A model generated the notes under the pieces. That model did no database searches and was not told where the DNA came from. It was given only the letters and a program-made list of their open reading frames with translations. This document shows, one piece after another, positions 1 through 8,515 of a stretch of 62,829 bases of DNA. This DNA is from a bacterium. GTDB taxonomy: Bacteria; Cyanobacteriota; Vampirovibrionia; Gastranaerophilales; Gastranaerophilaceae. How positions within the stretch are numbered: position 1 is the stretch's first letter; each line of letters opens with the position of its first letter. A program made the position numbers and the translations under genes. Location of the stretch: the NCBI GenBank assembly GCA_017480425.1, contig JAFVAR010000020.1, positions 1 through 62,829 of the forward strand. Direction: 5' to 3'.

Positions 1-108
1 AAGTCTAACCCATTCCCAAGAATCAGGTATCTCGAATGGTATTTCTTCAGTAATATCAATGGTTTTACTACCAATTTGCTCATAGTATTTGTTATGTAAA
101 AATTTATT
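1..108 (-). pseudogene. Type I restriction specificity subunit (HsdS) fragment, cut by window edge
   Basis: Read on the minus strand from 108 to 1, the frame gives a peptide containing KYYEQIGSKT, then EEIPFEIP, then DSWEWVRL. This is the linker-plus-start-of-target-recognition-domain signature common in HsdS subunits of type I restriction-modification enzymes. The frame is closed by TAA at 109-111 and has no ATG within the visible part, so the usual N-terminal portion is missing. It may be a 5'-truncated or silent hsdS cassette; the rest lies outside the window. Identification rests on motif recognition over 36 codons only. Confidence 0.55.
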
Positions 109-114
109 TTAAGA

Positions 115-120
115 TATAAT
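115..120 (+). promoter_or_regulatory. Putative -10 box of the PDZ-protein gene
   Basis: A perfect TATAAT lies 31 bases before the ATG at 152, with an AAAGGAG ribosome binding site between them (about 139-145). The -35 region is weak (TTATGT at 92-97 with 17-base spacing). Confidence 0.4.
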
Positions 121-151
121 ATAAGCAAATGCACTAATAAAGGAGAATTAT

Positions 152-952
152 ATGAAAAAGAGATTTCTAATATTAATGTTATCGTTATTTACTTTTATGT
201 CAGTAGCTTTTGCTGTTGAAAATCAAATATGTGGTATTGGTGCGATGTTACTGAAAGATCCTTTTGGAAAGAAAACTTTTATTACGGGGGTACTGCCAAA
301 TTCTCCTGCGCAACAATATCATCTTCCAATAGGAGCTGAGATTATATCTGTAAACGAGATTAAAACAAAACCTTTATCATTAGACCAAATTGCAAATATG
401 ATTATAGGCGAAGAAGGTTCAAAGGTTAATTTATTAATAAAATATAATGGTAATAAAACCAATTATGAAATAACACGAGCAAGAGTTAATATTCCTCAAG
501 AAAAAATGGATAAAACTTTTGATATTCATTGGCAACAAGTTGTGCCTGAAGGGCTAGAAAATAAAACTTATATTCCTGATGAAGTTGCTAGTAAGGTAAG
601 TCGTAATTATTATGCACAAGTCGTAGCTCCTACAAACTATTGGGCAGAAAGAAAAATCGGATTTAAAAAAGGTTATGATGCTTGTATGACTTATCCTAAA
701 GCAGATCAAAGCTCTTGTTTAATGAATTTAGTAAATCGAGAAATTGCAAAAACTGATAGTGATAGACAAGCTGAAATTCAGGAACAGATGGCAAGACAAC
801 AAGCAACGCAGAACTTTGTGAACACTATGAATCAAATTCAAACAAATACAAACTTGAATAATATAAATAATTCTTTACAGCAACAAAATTTTAATTTGAT
901 GAATACAAATATGCAATTATACAATATAAACAACACTCTAAGAGGTTGGTAA
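152..952 (+). CDS. Secreted PDZ-domain protein
   Basis: The 266-residue product starts with a clear signal peptide (lysine-rich start, hydrophobic stretch, likely cleavage after AFA near residue 21). A PDZ-like domain follows (about residues 25-110), with features such as GVLPNSPAQ and GAEIISVNEI. The C-terminal 65 residues are rich in Gln and Asn and look unstructured. PDZ domains bind peptide tails and often sit in periplasmic proteases or scaffolds; no protease domain is visible. It has an AAAGGAG site before the ATG and its own -10 box. It converges on the phage endolysin across a strong hairpin. It could be a host gene at the prophage border or a phage-carried accessory gene. Confidence 0.65.
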   Translation: MKKRFLILMLSLFTFMSVAFAVENQICGIGAMLLKDPFGKKTFITGVLPNSPAQQYHLPIGAEIISVNEIKTKPLSLDQIANMIIGEEGSKVNLLIKYNGNKTNYEITRARVNIPQEKMDKTFDIHWQQVVPEGLENKTYIPDEVASKVSRNYYAQVVAPTNYWAERKIGFKKGYDACMTYPKADQSSCLMNLVNREIAKTDSDRQAEIQEQMARQQATQNFVNTMNQIQTNTNLNNINNSLQQQNFNLMNTNMQLYNINNTLRGW

Positions 953-957
953 AATAA

Positions 958-1009
958 GTGCGACCTCCAGCACACTTTCGATTTTTCGAACAGCCTTATG
1001 AGGTCGCAC
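958..1009. terminator. Bidirectional hairpin between convergent genes
   Basis: GTGCGACCTC at 958-967 pairs perfectly with GAGGTCGCAC at 1000-1009. A smaller nested hairpin (TTCGA, loop TTTT, TCGAA) lies inside. It sits between the plus-strand PDZ gene and the end of the minus-strand late operon, so a shared terminator is the simplest reading. There is no long T-run on either side. Confidence 0.5.
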
Positions 1010-1030
1010 CTATATTATAAACTATCTAAA

Positions 1031-1525
1031 TTATGAATACAACTTATGAAAATACCAAAGAACTTTTGATCGGATAAACTTCCCTATGTTTTCTTTTTCT
1101 ATATGTGAATATGGAGGTATAAAAACAATATCAATCTTTCCGGCAGATGTAGTTTTAGGATGTTTTTGTCCGAACTCATAATGTGTCATAACCATATCAG
1201 GACAAATCAGAATAAAGTGTTCTTTACAAAGTTCTGCGACTTTTTTCATACAAGCCTCAAACTGAATACTTGTCATAGGATATTTCCCAACATTTTTTCT
1301 ATCCTTGAATCCATACATACAAGCCATAGCAACCCCAATAGAGCCGGTATTACCTCCTCCGGTATGCTGCGCATATTTCCCATCAGCGCAATTTTCATTA
1401 TCTTCAGGTTTGTATTTACCGGCATGTACTTTCCCATTCCTATCAACAATATAGTGATAGTGTTCCAAATCAACAGAATTAGGAGTATATGTACCTCCTG
1501 TCCAATGTATAATAATTCTTTGCAT
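1031..1525 (-). CDS. Phage endolysin, N-acetylmuramoyl-L-alanine amidase (Amidase_2)
   Basis: The 164-residue protein has the layout of the Amidase_2/PGRP family, zinc enzymes that cut the amide bond between muramic acid and the peptide stem. IIIHWTGG near the start supplies the first zinc ligand (H7). MTHYEFG supplies a second (H115). The downstream GKID segment (K130, D132) matches the Lys-x-Asp catalytic/ligand motif of phage members. There is no signal peptide, so release would need the holin-like protein encoded just upstream. It is the last gene of the late operon, 12 bases after the large terminase gene, and ends before a hairpin. Confidence 0.85.
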   Translation of the reverse strand: MQRIIIHWTGGTYTPNSVDLEHYHYIVDRNGKVHAGKYKPEDNENCADGKYAQHTGGGNTGSIGVAMACMYGFKDRKNVGKYPMTSIQFEACMKKVAELCKEHFILICPDMVMTHYEFGQKHPKTTSAGKIDIVFIPPYSHIEKENIGKFIRSKVLWYFHKLYS

Positions 1526-1536
1526 AAAAGCTCCTC

Positions 1537-2826
1537 TTATTTAATTGGAAAATAATAGTCAACTAAATATGATGCTGCATCAAATGGGTGTTCCAAGAAT
1601 TTCAAATCGTGATCATTTTTGATTTGTTTAAGAGAAGGCACATCAACAATAGATGTACCTTCCTTAAATGAAAGATTATAAACATTGTGAAGTAGCCATT
1701 TGCAGCGTTTATCAATAAATAAAGAAATATCTCCCTTTGAATTACGGACTTTTGCATTAAAAGCCTGTATTCTCCGAAGAATTGGAGGATTAAAATCCCT
1801 GAGTTGAAATTTAGGTGAATAACCGTACGATTCTAGCGTACGTTTGATAATCATATAATTTGTAAACTCAGATTGAGCAGTACGATTATCGCCGGAGGCA
1901 TCTCCGTTAATAATAAGTTCTCCTTTATGTTTAGGGTATCTTCTGATAAATTCATTAATAGCTTGCTGTGTAGTAGTGTTTTCAATAGTAAGTTCATCAA
2001 AGAAATAAACATTTTTATCATCTTTATGCGCTAAACACCAACACATAGGATCTACGTTAAAGTCACAAGTGAGATGTAATGGTAAATCAGGATTATAGCG
2101 TAATGTTTTGATGTTATCATCTGTAAAGTTTTTAACAACAAGACCTGAAGAATAGTTACCGAACTGACCTAAGACATTTATTCTATAATACTCCGGATCA
2201 AAATCTTCCTTCATAGATTCAAGATAGTGTTCAGGAAGATAAATATTGTTTGATGTAGGAGCAATTATAAGCCGATAATTTTCTTTTTTACTTTCTACAA
2301 ACCTCTTATAAATCCACCCTTTATTAGCTTGTGGGTTTGTATGGCCAAAGAGTCTATACCTAAAATTACCCCAAGATGGTTTAACATTGGTATTCCTAAG
2401 ACGACCAATAAGCTGTTTAAAAGCTGAATCGGATATTTGTGATGCCTCCTCGATTTCAGCCCAATGTAAGTTAAGAGATTTTATTTTCTCCGGATTATCA
2501 ACTCCTTTGAATAAAATCTCAGAACCATTTGCAAAAGTCATTTTTTTCTCAATTTTATTGAAAGTATAATGTTTCCCTGCAACATACCCCATATTTTCTA
2601 AATGAGAAAAATACGACTCCAATGTTGTATCACGAACTAAAACATATTCTTTGGCACACACAAGACCTTTACATCCAGGATATTTTCGAGCAAGCATAAG
2701 ACCTAAAAGAGAACCACACCAAGTTTTCCCTGAACCATAACCACCTTGATATATAACAACATCAAGGCGATTATCGTGGGGTATATTAAAAAATTCTTGC
2801 TGCTTTTCTAACAGGGTATATTTCAC
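1537..2826 (-). CDS. Phage terminase large subunit
   Basis: This 429-residue protein packages DNA into the prohead. The N-terminal ATPase has a Walker A motif GGYGSGKT (residues 28-35) and a Walker B-type WAEIEEAS (122-129). The C-terminal RNase H-like nuclease shows acidic residues in LTCDFNVDP (D255) and NGDASGD (D309), with a late HPFDAASYL segment that may provide the third acid. Length and layout match PBSX-type/Terminase_6 large subunits. It overlaps the upstream holin-like gene by 4 bases. It lies at the far end of the late operon from the small terminase gene, as gene 19 does in T7. Confidence 0.92.
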   Translation of the reverse strand: MKYTLLEKQQEFFNIPHDNRLDVVIYQGGYGSGKTWCGSLLGLMLARKYPGCKGLVCAKEYVLVRDTTLESYFSHLENMGYVAGKHYTFNKIEKKMTFANGSEILFKGVDNPEKIKSLNLHWAEIEEASQISDSAFKQLIGRLRNTNVKPSWGNFRYRLFGHTNPQANKGWIYKRFVESKKENYRLIIAPTSNNIYLPEHYLESMKEDFDPEYYRINVLGQFGNYSSGLVVKNFTDDNIKTLRYNPDLPLHLTCDFNVDPMCWCLAHKDDKNVYFFDELTIENTTTQQAINEFIRRYPKHKGELIINGDASGDNRTAQSEFTNYMIIKRTLESYGYSPKFQLRDFNPPILRRIQAFNAKVRNSKGDISLFIDKRCKWLLHNVYNLSFKEGTSIVDVPSLKQIKNDHDLKFLEHPFDAASYLVDYYFPIK

Positions 2827-3056
2827 CGTTTCTTACCTTCAATACTATCAAGACGTTTATGAGCCGATCTTGTACTCTCCTCAACCTTAACCATTCTTTC
2901 AATAAGGTTATTATGCTTATCCTGCTTATCTTCAAGCCGTTTAATTTGTTTCTCTATGAACTTAATACTCATAGAAAGTCCACCGATAAATATACCGGCA
3001 GAAAGAACATTAACGACTATAACAAGCATAAATTCCATACTTATTGACATTCCCAA
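2823..3056 (-). CDS. Small membrane protein, holin-like
   Basis: The 77-residue product has one hydrophobic segment (about residues 8-28) followed by a charged, helix-forming tail with a coiled-coil pattern (KQIKRLEDKQDKHNNLIERM). A small membrane protein placed between fibre and terminase, two genes from the endolysin, fits a holin or an XhlA-type lysis accessory, as T7 gene 17.5 does by position. It overlaps both neighbours by a few bases, which implies translational coupling. No family assignment is certain; a spanin is an alternative. Confidence 0.5.
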   Translation of the reverse strand: MGMSISMEFMLVIVVNVLSAGIFIGGLSMSIKFIEKQIKRLEDKQDKHNNLIERMVKVEESTRSAHKRLDSIEGKKR

Positions 3057-3523
3057 GCTCCTCTATGAAAAATTTGATAAATATCTACACACCAAGACAT
3101 AACATTTGATTTGATAACATTTTCTCCGGAATTTTTTAAAACTTCCCTGAAAATAAGACTTGTAAGCCTGCGATATTCTTTTACAGAAATATCTCTTTCT
3201 AAGACATTACTATAAATATCAATTTTGTTATCAAGTAAATAATCATGCAGCATAGAGGCTATTAAAAAGGCATTGTCTGTTTTACTACCAATAAGCCGCC
3301 AAAAAATTCTAGGAATATCTGCTCCATTCCAAATATATTTTTTAGGGATTGTAAAACCAAAAATCCTTTTACTTGTGATAATAGTCACAGGAACATTGTT
3401 ATGCAGCTTAAATGGATAGTCTTTTTTCTCCTGCTTTATTTCAGGAGTATCAGACGATTCAATTACACGCAAACAAACTTTTGGTGTCACATCAAATGTG
3501 ACATACTTAATACTTTCTTTCAT
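3041..3523 (-). CDS. DUF1353-like phage protein
   Basis: The 160-residue product contains the DUF1353 pattern: IPKKYIWNGADIPRIFW (residues 71-87), where a hydrophobic-GADIP stretch is expected, and a downstream SMLHDYLL. DUF1353 proteins are common in phage tail or lysis regions. Their function is unknown, although a fold related to metal-dependent peptidases has been suggested from the conserved His-Asp. The gene sits between the fibre and the holin-like gene and has a GGAG ribosome site upstream. Confidence 0.6.
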   Translation of the reverse strand: MKESIKYVTFDVTPKVCLRVIESSDTPEIKQEKKDYPFKLHNNVPVTIITSKRIFGFTIPKKYIWNGADIPRIFWRLIGSKTDNAFLIASMLHDYLLDNKIDIYSNVLERDISVKEYRRLTSLIFREVLKNSGENVIKSNVMSWCVDIYQIFHRGAWECQ

Positions 3524-3562
3524 ATAACTCTCCTTTGGTTATTTCCAAAACAGAAACAACCA

Positions 3563-5527
3563 CTAACCTAAAAGATCATCTAAAGATTCAGTAACAGTTT
3601 TTACATAATGACATCCTTTTGCAGGGATAAATTTATGAGAATATGTTGTACTCATACTTCCTGACCAATAGACTCTATCTCCTGAACCTAAAAATACAGA
3701 AACAGAAGTTTGTCCTGTTCCTCCAATACTGTATGCTGTTTGAACATTGTTAATGTATAAATATCTTCTCGTAGAAGTATCTGCTGTTAAAACATACCAA
3801 CCGGCACAAGGAGCTGTATAAGCATAGGAACTTGATGTGGCAACAGAACTTATATTTAATATTACAGATGTGTCCGGAGCAAGAGCATTTAGTATATTTG
3901 TCACAAAATCCGTTGTAGGATTTGTATTGGATAAATCTACTTCAGCTTTTTTAGCCAACATTCCGTAAAGTTCACCCATTGGTAAGGTAAAAGTATGATT
4001 AGTTTCATCAAGTGTATAATATTGTGCAATTCCATTTTTTGCATAAAGTTCTTGCACAAATTCAAGATAATTTGATGTAGTTATTTTAGATCCGGTTTTT
4101 GTGAGAAAATAAGGTATCTGCATCAAAGGCCTTATTCTATTACCATTAATATCAAAGTAGGAATGAAGTAGATCTACTTCAATATAACAACTCCCTGACC
4201 AAGAATTTTTACCATACCAAAACTTAGTTACAGCCTCTCTTATCCAAGCCGTACCAATATCTGTATTAGATTCTACCGTTACACCATTACAAGTTCCTTT
4301 AATATAAAAACTCTTTTCTGTATTAAATCCAACATCTAAAATTAGCCTATCACCAACCTTCATACCACTTAATACAGATGTTTGTAGCATTTTTGTATTA
4401 TTATCATTTGCATACATATATGCCATCAAAGAACCATTAGCCTGAAGCTGTAGCATTAAGGCATTTGTTGTTGATGCGCCAAAATATGTTGTATTCTGAT
4501 TAAATCCATTTCTTAAAATTGATTCAATATGAATATTGAAATTAATTTGCGCTGTATTCGGTATCGAAACATTATCAACAAGAACATAATTACTTGAATC
4601 ATATAAACCACTCGTAATACCGTTACTATTTACTGTTAAATCAACATCAACAATTCCATAATAACTGTTTGGAAGTGAATAATTGCTTTCAATAATATCA
4701 ACCCCTGAAGAAATAGCATTATTTTTATATGCAAGAATCTGATTATAAACGCTTGCATAATTAGATACTGAGCCTGTTTCAAGAGCCTTAGATTGATTTA
4801 TTTTATCTAGTCCGGCTGAAGATAATTTTGTTAAATCTGAATCAGAAGAATTTTTCAAAACTTCATCAACGTGATCTGCACTTGCCTCAGCTCTATCAGC
4901 TTGCGCAGTAGCCTGAGCAATCTTCTGATTACCAACGCTATTAAGATTTGCAAGATTATTTTCATATGTTTCTTGTGTATCATTTATCAATTCAGTTAAA
5001 TCAGAATAATCTTCATTAAAATTTTCAATAGCCTGAGTTACACCAATTAAAGCATTTTGAGCTGTATTAGAATAGTTTGATGCAGCCTGTTCAGCATCAC
5101 GGCAATTAGCTAAAATTCTTTGAGCTTCCGTTTTTGATATGCCTGATGTTTCAACATAAATATCAATAACAGTATCATTGATATTCATTGAAACATTCAA
5201 TGAACTGTTTACAAAGGTTATAGTTTCATCAACACCTTTTTTCACAATAAATGGGATAACAGAACTTACTGTCCGAATCCGGTCACTATTATCAATAAGT
5301 TTCAATTCTCCATATTGTTTACCAATTTTAAGATTAGATGTAATTTCATTTGATAAAATTATCTCAAAGGTTTTCCCACTCAGATTACCATAAGTGAGAG
5401 TAACATCACCTAAAGTAAATGTTGCAGTAAAACCACTTAAATCAATATCTGTATTAAAATTAACGACAACAAATTGATCTTCAAGAAAATTTGTATCGTC
5501 ACCCTGAATAATAGTTATATAGTCCAT
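3563..5527 (-). CDS. Tail fibre / receptor-binding protein with BppU-like N-terminus
   Basis: The 654-residue protein begins with an Ig-like module (about residues 1-100: IIQGDDTNF, VVNFNTDIDLSG, ATFTLGD) resembling the N-terminal domain of baseplate upper protein (BppU) found in many gut-phage fibres. Residues about 130-240 are an Ala/Asn-rich coiled-coil shaft. The remainder is rich in Ser, Thr, Tyr and Gly, with beta-strand-like segments expected of a receptor-binding tip. It is placed after the internal proteins and before the lysis genes, exactly where T7 gene 17 lies. It shares one base with the next upstream gene (62-residue coiled coil). Confidence 0.7.
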   Translation of the reverse strand: MDYITIIQGDDTNFLEDQFVVVNFNTDIDLSGFTATFTLGDVTLTYGNLSGKTFEIILSNEITSNLKIGKQYGELKLIDNSDRIRTVSSVIPFIVKKGVDETITFVNSSLNVSMNINDTVIDIYVETSGISKTEAQRILANCRDAEQAASNYSNTAQNALIGVTQAIENFNEDYSDLTELINDTQETYENNLANLNSVGNQKIAQATAQADRAEASADHVDEVLKNSSDSDLTKLSSAGLDKINQSKALETGSVSNYASVYNQILAYKNNAISSGVDIIESNYSLPNSYYGIVDVDLTVNSNGITSGLYDSSNYVLVDNVSIPNTAQINFNIHIESILRNGFNQNTTYFGASTTNALMLQLQANGSLMAYMYANDNNTKMLQTSVLSGMKVGDRLILDVGFNTEKSFYIKGTCNGVTVESNTDIGTAWIREAVTKFWYGKNSWSGSCYIEVDLLHSYFDINGNRIRPLMQIPYFLTKTGSKITTSNYLEFVQELYAKNGIAQYYTLDETNHTFTLPMGELYGMLAKKAEVDLSNTNPTTDFVTNILNALAPDTSVILNISSVATSSSYAYTAPCAGWYVLTADTSTRRYLYINNVQTAYSIGGTGQTSVSVFLGSGDRVYWSGSMSTTYSHKFIPAKGCHYVKTVTESLDDLLG

Positions 5528-5715
5528 TAATTATTCTCCAAAGCTGAAACACGTTGAGCAAGATTAGCAATATCACTTGTATTCGTTGTTAAGTTTGAGG
5601 CATTTGCAGAGATTCTCAAACTTAAAGCTGTAATCTGATTTTGTAAATCACGAAAATTATTGTTTAATAAAGTTGAGCTTGCTAAACTTCCATATTCAAT
5701 TTCTTCAATACTCAT
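5527..5715 (-). CDS. Short coiled-coil protein, possible fibre accessory
   Basis: The 62-residue product is mostly heptad-like (LQNQITALSLRISANASNL, then IANLAQRVSALEN), the pattern of a trimeric coiled coil in fibres. It overlaps the 936-residue gene upstream and abuts the fibre gene downstream, so it is probably co-translated and could form a connector or part of the fibre stalk. Function is inferred from position and composition only. Confidence 0.5.
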   Translation of the reverse strand: MSIEEIEYGSLASSTLLNNNFRDLQNQITALSLRISANASNLTTNTSDIANLAQRVSALENN

Positions 5716-8515
5716 AGTTACCCTTTCTTATTTCCCATTCAATTCTTTTCATCATTTTTTTGTAATTAATATTATTTGCTTTTAATTTAGGCTTAAATTC
5801 TTCAATGGCTTGTAAATCTCCATCTAATAATTTTTCTTTTACATAGGAATAAGCCTGGAAATAATTAAGCCCTTTTGATGTTGAATAAAACATATTAATT
5901 GGCCTGAATCCGTTTTTACTACCGGACACAGTAAAAGGTGTAAAAGTGTCTTTATATCTATCTTTTACACTTGCCTTATTCCAATTATCAGTATATTCAT
6001 CAGCTAATTTTGTAATAACCGGATTAATTAGAGGTGCTGATTTACTTGCAAGTTTACGAATTGTGCTATTAGGTAAATCTTCAACAAGCTCAGGAACTTC
6101 TAAAGCCTGTTTCCCAATGCGAGCATAAATTTCCCTACCTTTATCATCATTACCTATATAAGGTCTTGTAAATAAAGTATCAACAATCCTTTTCCCTACA
6201 CCATCTCTTTCACTAAATCTATTATTGTTATACGAAGAATAGTTTATTCCTTCAGAGTATTTATCAGGATTTTTTATGGAATCTATCTTACGATTACAGG
6301 CATTTATTATGTTAGAATAAATTGCTGTTTGAATAAGAAATGTCATAAAATATTTTCTAGCCTGTTCACCCCTGACTCCTGCTCCTTCAACATCATTTAC
6401 AAAAGATGAAAGACCTACCTTTCTAGAGATTTCTCTAACAGCAGCTCCAAATTTGCTAGATTCTGCAAATTTATTTAAAAATTTCTGTCCTGCTCTTGAA
6501 GAAAATACAGCCAATGACTGCCTCAATGTAGCAGACATATTCCAATCCGGAGAAAGCATTAATCTTCTAGCTGTTTGTACCGAAGATGGTTTGATTCCAA
6601 GAGTTTCCCAATTCTGTCCTCCGAAAGTATCATTTACAAGCTGAGCAATATCTTTTCTAACATTATCAGATAATTGTATTTTTCCATTCTTTGATGCACG
6701 TTTTATTAAGCTGTCATAAGCGTGGAGTTTATATGTATTATGTAGATAATTCCATAAGAACTTATTATTAATATCAACGTACTTTTTCATTGGAGCTGTA
6801 ATAATTTTCCCTGCTCCAAAAGTAACTTTATCTATAATATTAGAAAAACCATCAATAAAAGTGTTTAAGTCCTTTATATTAATATCTGATATTGCACCAA
6901 ATTGAACACCGTCTTGAATCGCACGTTTTGCAAGAGGAGTATTCTTAAAAAGCTCATAATTATTATTCTTTATACCATCAATAATTTTTGGTAAATTACC
7001 TAATGTTTTAAATGTTCTAAAAGGTATTATCCCTTCGTGCGCTGATGCACTTTCTGTTAAGGCAACTGCGTGCATACCATTAAATAAAAATTTACAACCT
7101 TTTGCGAAATTATTTACAGTATCATAAGCATTACCAACTTTTCTGAATAATTTTGTAGTAAATTTTTCAACAGCTTTTTCTTGTTTTTCCGGATTTAAAA
7201 CTAAGTCCGAAAGCTGATAAATCATCTTTTTATGTTCCGGATTTGATTTTAAAATCTTCTGCATTTCATTCAAAAATCTTGTATTTTCTGCTGACTCAAT
7301 AATTTGATCAGCATGAATTTTTTGAATTTCTGCATAGTCTAATGTTTTAGGTATTAAGTCAATATGTGAATATGATGTACCACCTTCAGCCGGTATATAC
7401 AACCCTTTTTCAATACCTTCTTTATAACTAGGAATTATTCTTTTCTTTTCAAAACCTGATTTTGTCCGAAGATAATTTGCAAGAGTAATTTTGTCATTAT
7501 CACTCATATTCCAAATATGTGTAATATATGTGTCAGGATTAATAGAACTTTTTGCGCCCTTAACTTCAGCTAAATTGTTCCAAAAAACTTCCATATTATT
7601 AAAATGGTTTTGAGCAAGTTCTTTTAGTTTTATTCTCTGATTAAAATCAAGATTATCAAAGAGTTTTACCAAATCAGGTCTATTAAGATTTTCTGTGGGT
7701 AAACCTTCATTTTCTCTGAGAAATGTCAAAACCTCTCTTAGATTTTTAGGATTGACTTTCAGTTCTTTAGCTGTTTTATCTACATCTGAGATTAGAGTAT
7801 TAATTTTTTGAGTTGCATCAAACTTTGCAGAATCAATATTAGCTCTCCTTGAATGTATCAAATTTCTAACAATATCTTCAACTTTTGCAGCAGAAGGTTT
7901 TTGTCTATTTTTTACTTTGTTTATAACATCTTTAGTCCTTCCAAATTTTGTGGCAATCTTCCCTGCAACTCCACCAATTATAGCTCCTCCAACAGCACCC
8001 TCTCCCGCTCCTTTTACGCTATCTTCAGCAACCCCTTTAAGGTCTTTATTTCCCATAAGACCTTCTCCTGCTCCAAACATAGCACCACTAGCAACCCCTG
8101 ATGCTATACCACTTCCGATATTCTTAGCAATAGTTTTTTTAGCGATTTGAGAAAATGCCGGCTTAGCAAGTTTTAATGCAGCAGCTCCACCAAGCCTTGC
8201 AGCACCACCAAAAGGTATGGCAGCACTACCAATTTCTAAAGCAGCTCCACCATACAATTTAGCCATATTAATACGGTGATCTCTATCAATCTTTTTACGT
8301 TCAGCCTCTCCTATTTCCTTGATTTTCTGTATTTTTTCTTCTTTTGATAATGAATTATCTTCTCTTATAACATCATAAGGAGAGATGATTTTTGTTTCCT
8401 CAACTTTCCCTTTAAGAACAGGAATTTCTTTTTGTTCCGGTTGAAAATCTATTTGATTCTCAGGTTGAAAATCAAACTTATTATCCGGCTGAAAATCAAA
8501 TCTATTTTCTTGCAT
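5705..8515 (-). CDS. Large internal virion / DNA-ejection protein (T7 gp16-like position)
   Basis: At 936 residues this is the largest phage protein. It starts with three short repeats of the type FDFQP(D/E)N, followed by a charged segment. Residues about 85-200 are Gly/Ala-rich and hydrophobic (IGSAAIPFGGAARLGG, GEGAVGGAIIGGVAG), as in proteins that insert into membranes during DNA ejection. The long C-terminal part is helical and Lys/Asn-rich. In T7-type phages the last and largest core protein, gp16, precedes the fibre gene, as here. No transglycosylase motif is evident. It overlaps the next upstream gene by 14 bases. Confidence 0.6.
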   Translation of the reverse strand: MQENRFDFQPDNKFDFQPENQIDFQPEQKEIPVLKGKVEETKIISPYDVIREDNSLSKEEKIQKIKEIGEAERKKIDRDHRINMAKLYGGAALEIGSAAIPFGGAARLGGAAALKLAKPAFSQIAKKTIAKNIGSGIASGVASGAMFGAGEGLMGNKDLKGVAEDSVKGAGEGAVGGAIIGGVAGKIATKFGRTKDVINKVKNRQKPSAAKVEDIVRNLIHSRRANIDSAKFDATQKINTLISDVDKTAKELKVNPKNLREVLTFLRENEGLPTENLNRPDLVKLFDNLDFNQRIKLKELAQNHFNNMEVFWNNLAEVKGAKSSINPDTYITHIWNMSDNDKITLANYLRTKSGFEKKRIIPSYKEGIEKGLYIPAEGGTSYSHIDLIPKTLDYAEIQKIHADQIIESAENTRFLNEMQKILKSNPEHKKMIYQLSDLVLNPEKQEKAVEKFTTKLFRKVGNAYDTVNNFAKGCKFLFNGMHAVALTESASAHEGIIPFRTFKTLGNLPKIIDGIKNNNYELFKNTPLAKRAIQDGVQFGAISDINIKDLNTFIDGFSNIIDKVTFGAGKIITAPMKKYVDINNKFLWNYLHNTYKLHAYDSLIKRASKNGKIQLSDNVRKDIAQLVNDTFGGQNWETLGIKPSSVQTARRLMLSPDWNMSATLRQSLAVFSSRAGQKFLNKFAESSKFGAAVREISRKVGLSSFVNDVEGAGVRGEQARKYFMTFLIQTAIYSNIINACNRKIDSIKNPDKYSEGINYSSYNNNRFSERDGVGKRIVDTLFTRPYIGNDDKGREIYARIGKQALEVPELVEDLPNSTIRKLASKSAPLINPVITKLADEYTDNWNKASVKDRYKDTFTPFTVSGSKNGFRPINMFYSTSKGLNYFQAYSYVKEKLLDGDLQAIEEFKPKLKANNINYKKMMKRIEWEIRKGNYEY

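Noticed and set aside
958..1009. Left attachment copy of tRNA-Asn
   Set aside because: Only a short TCGAA...CAGCCT resemblance is present, with different spacing; the hairpin explains the sequence.
7853..8150. Plus-strand Pro/Ser-rich frames inside the 936-residue gene
   Set aside because: They are antisense reflections of its Gly/Ala-rich segment.
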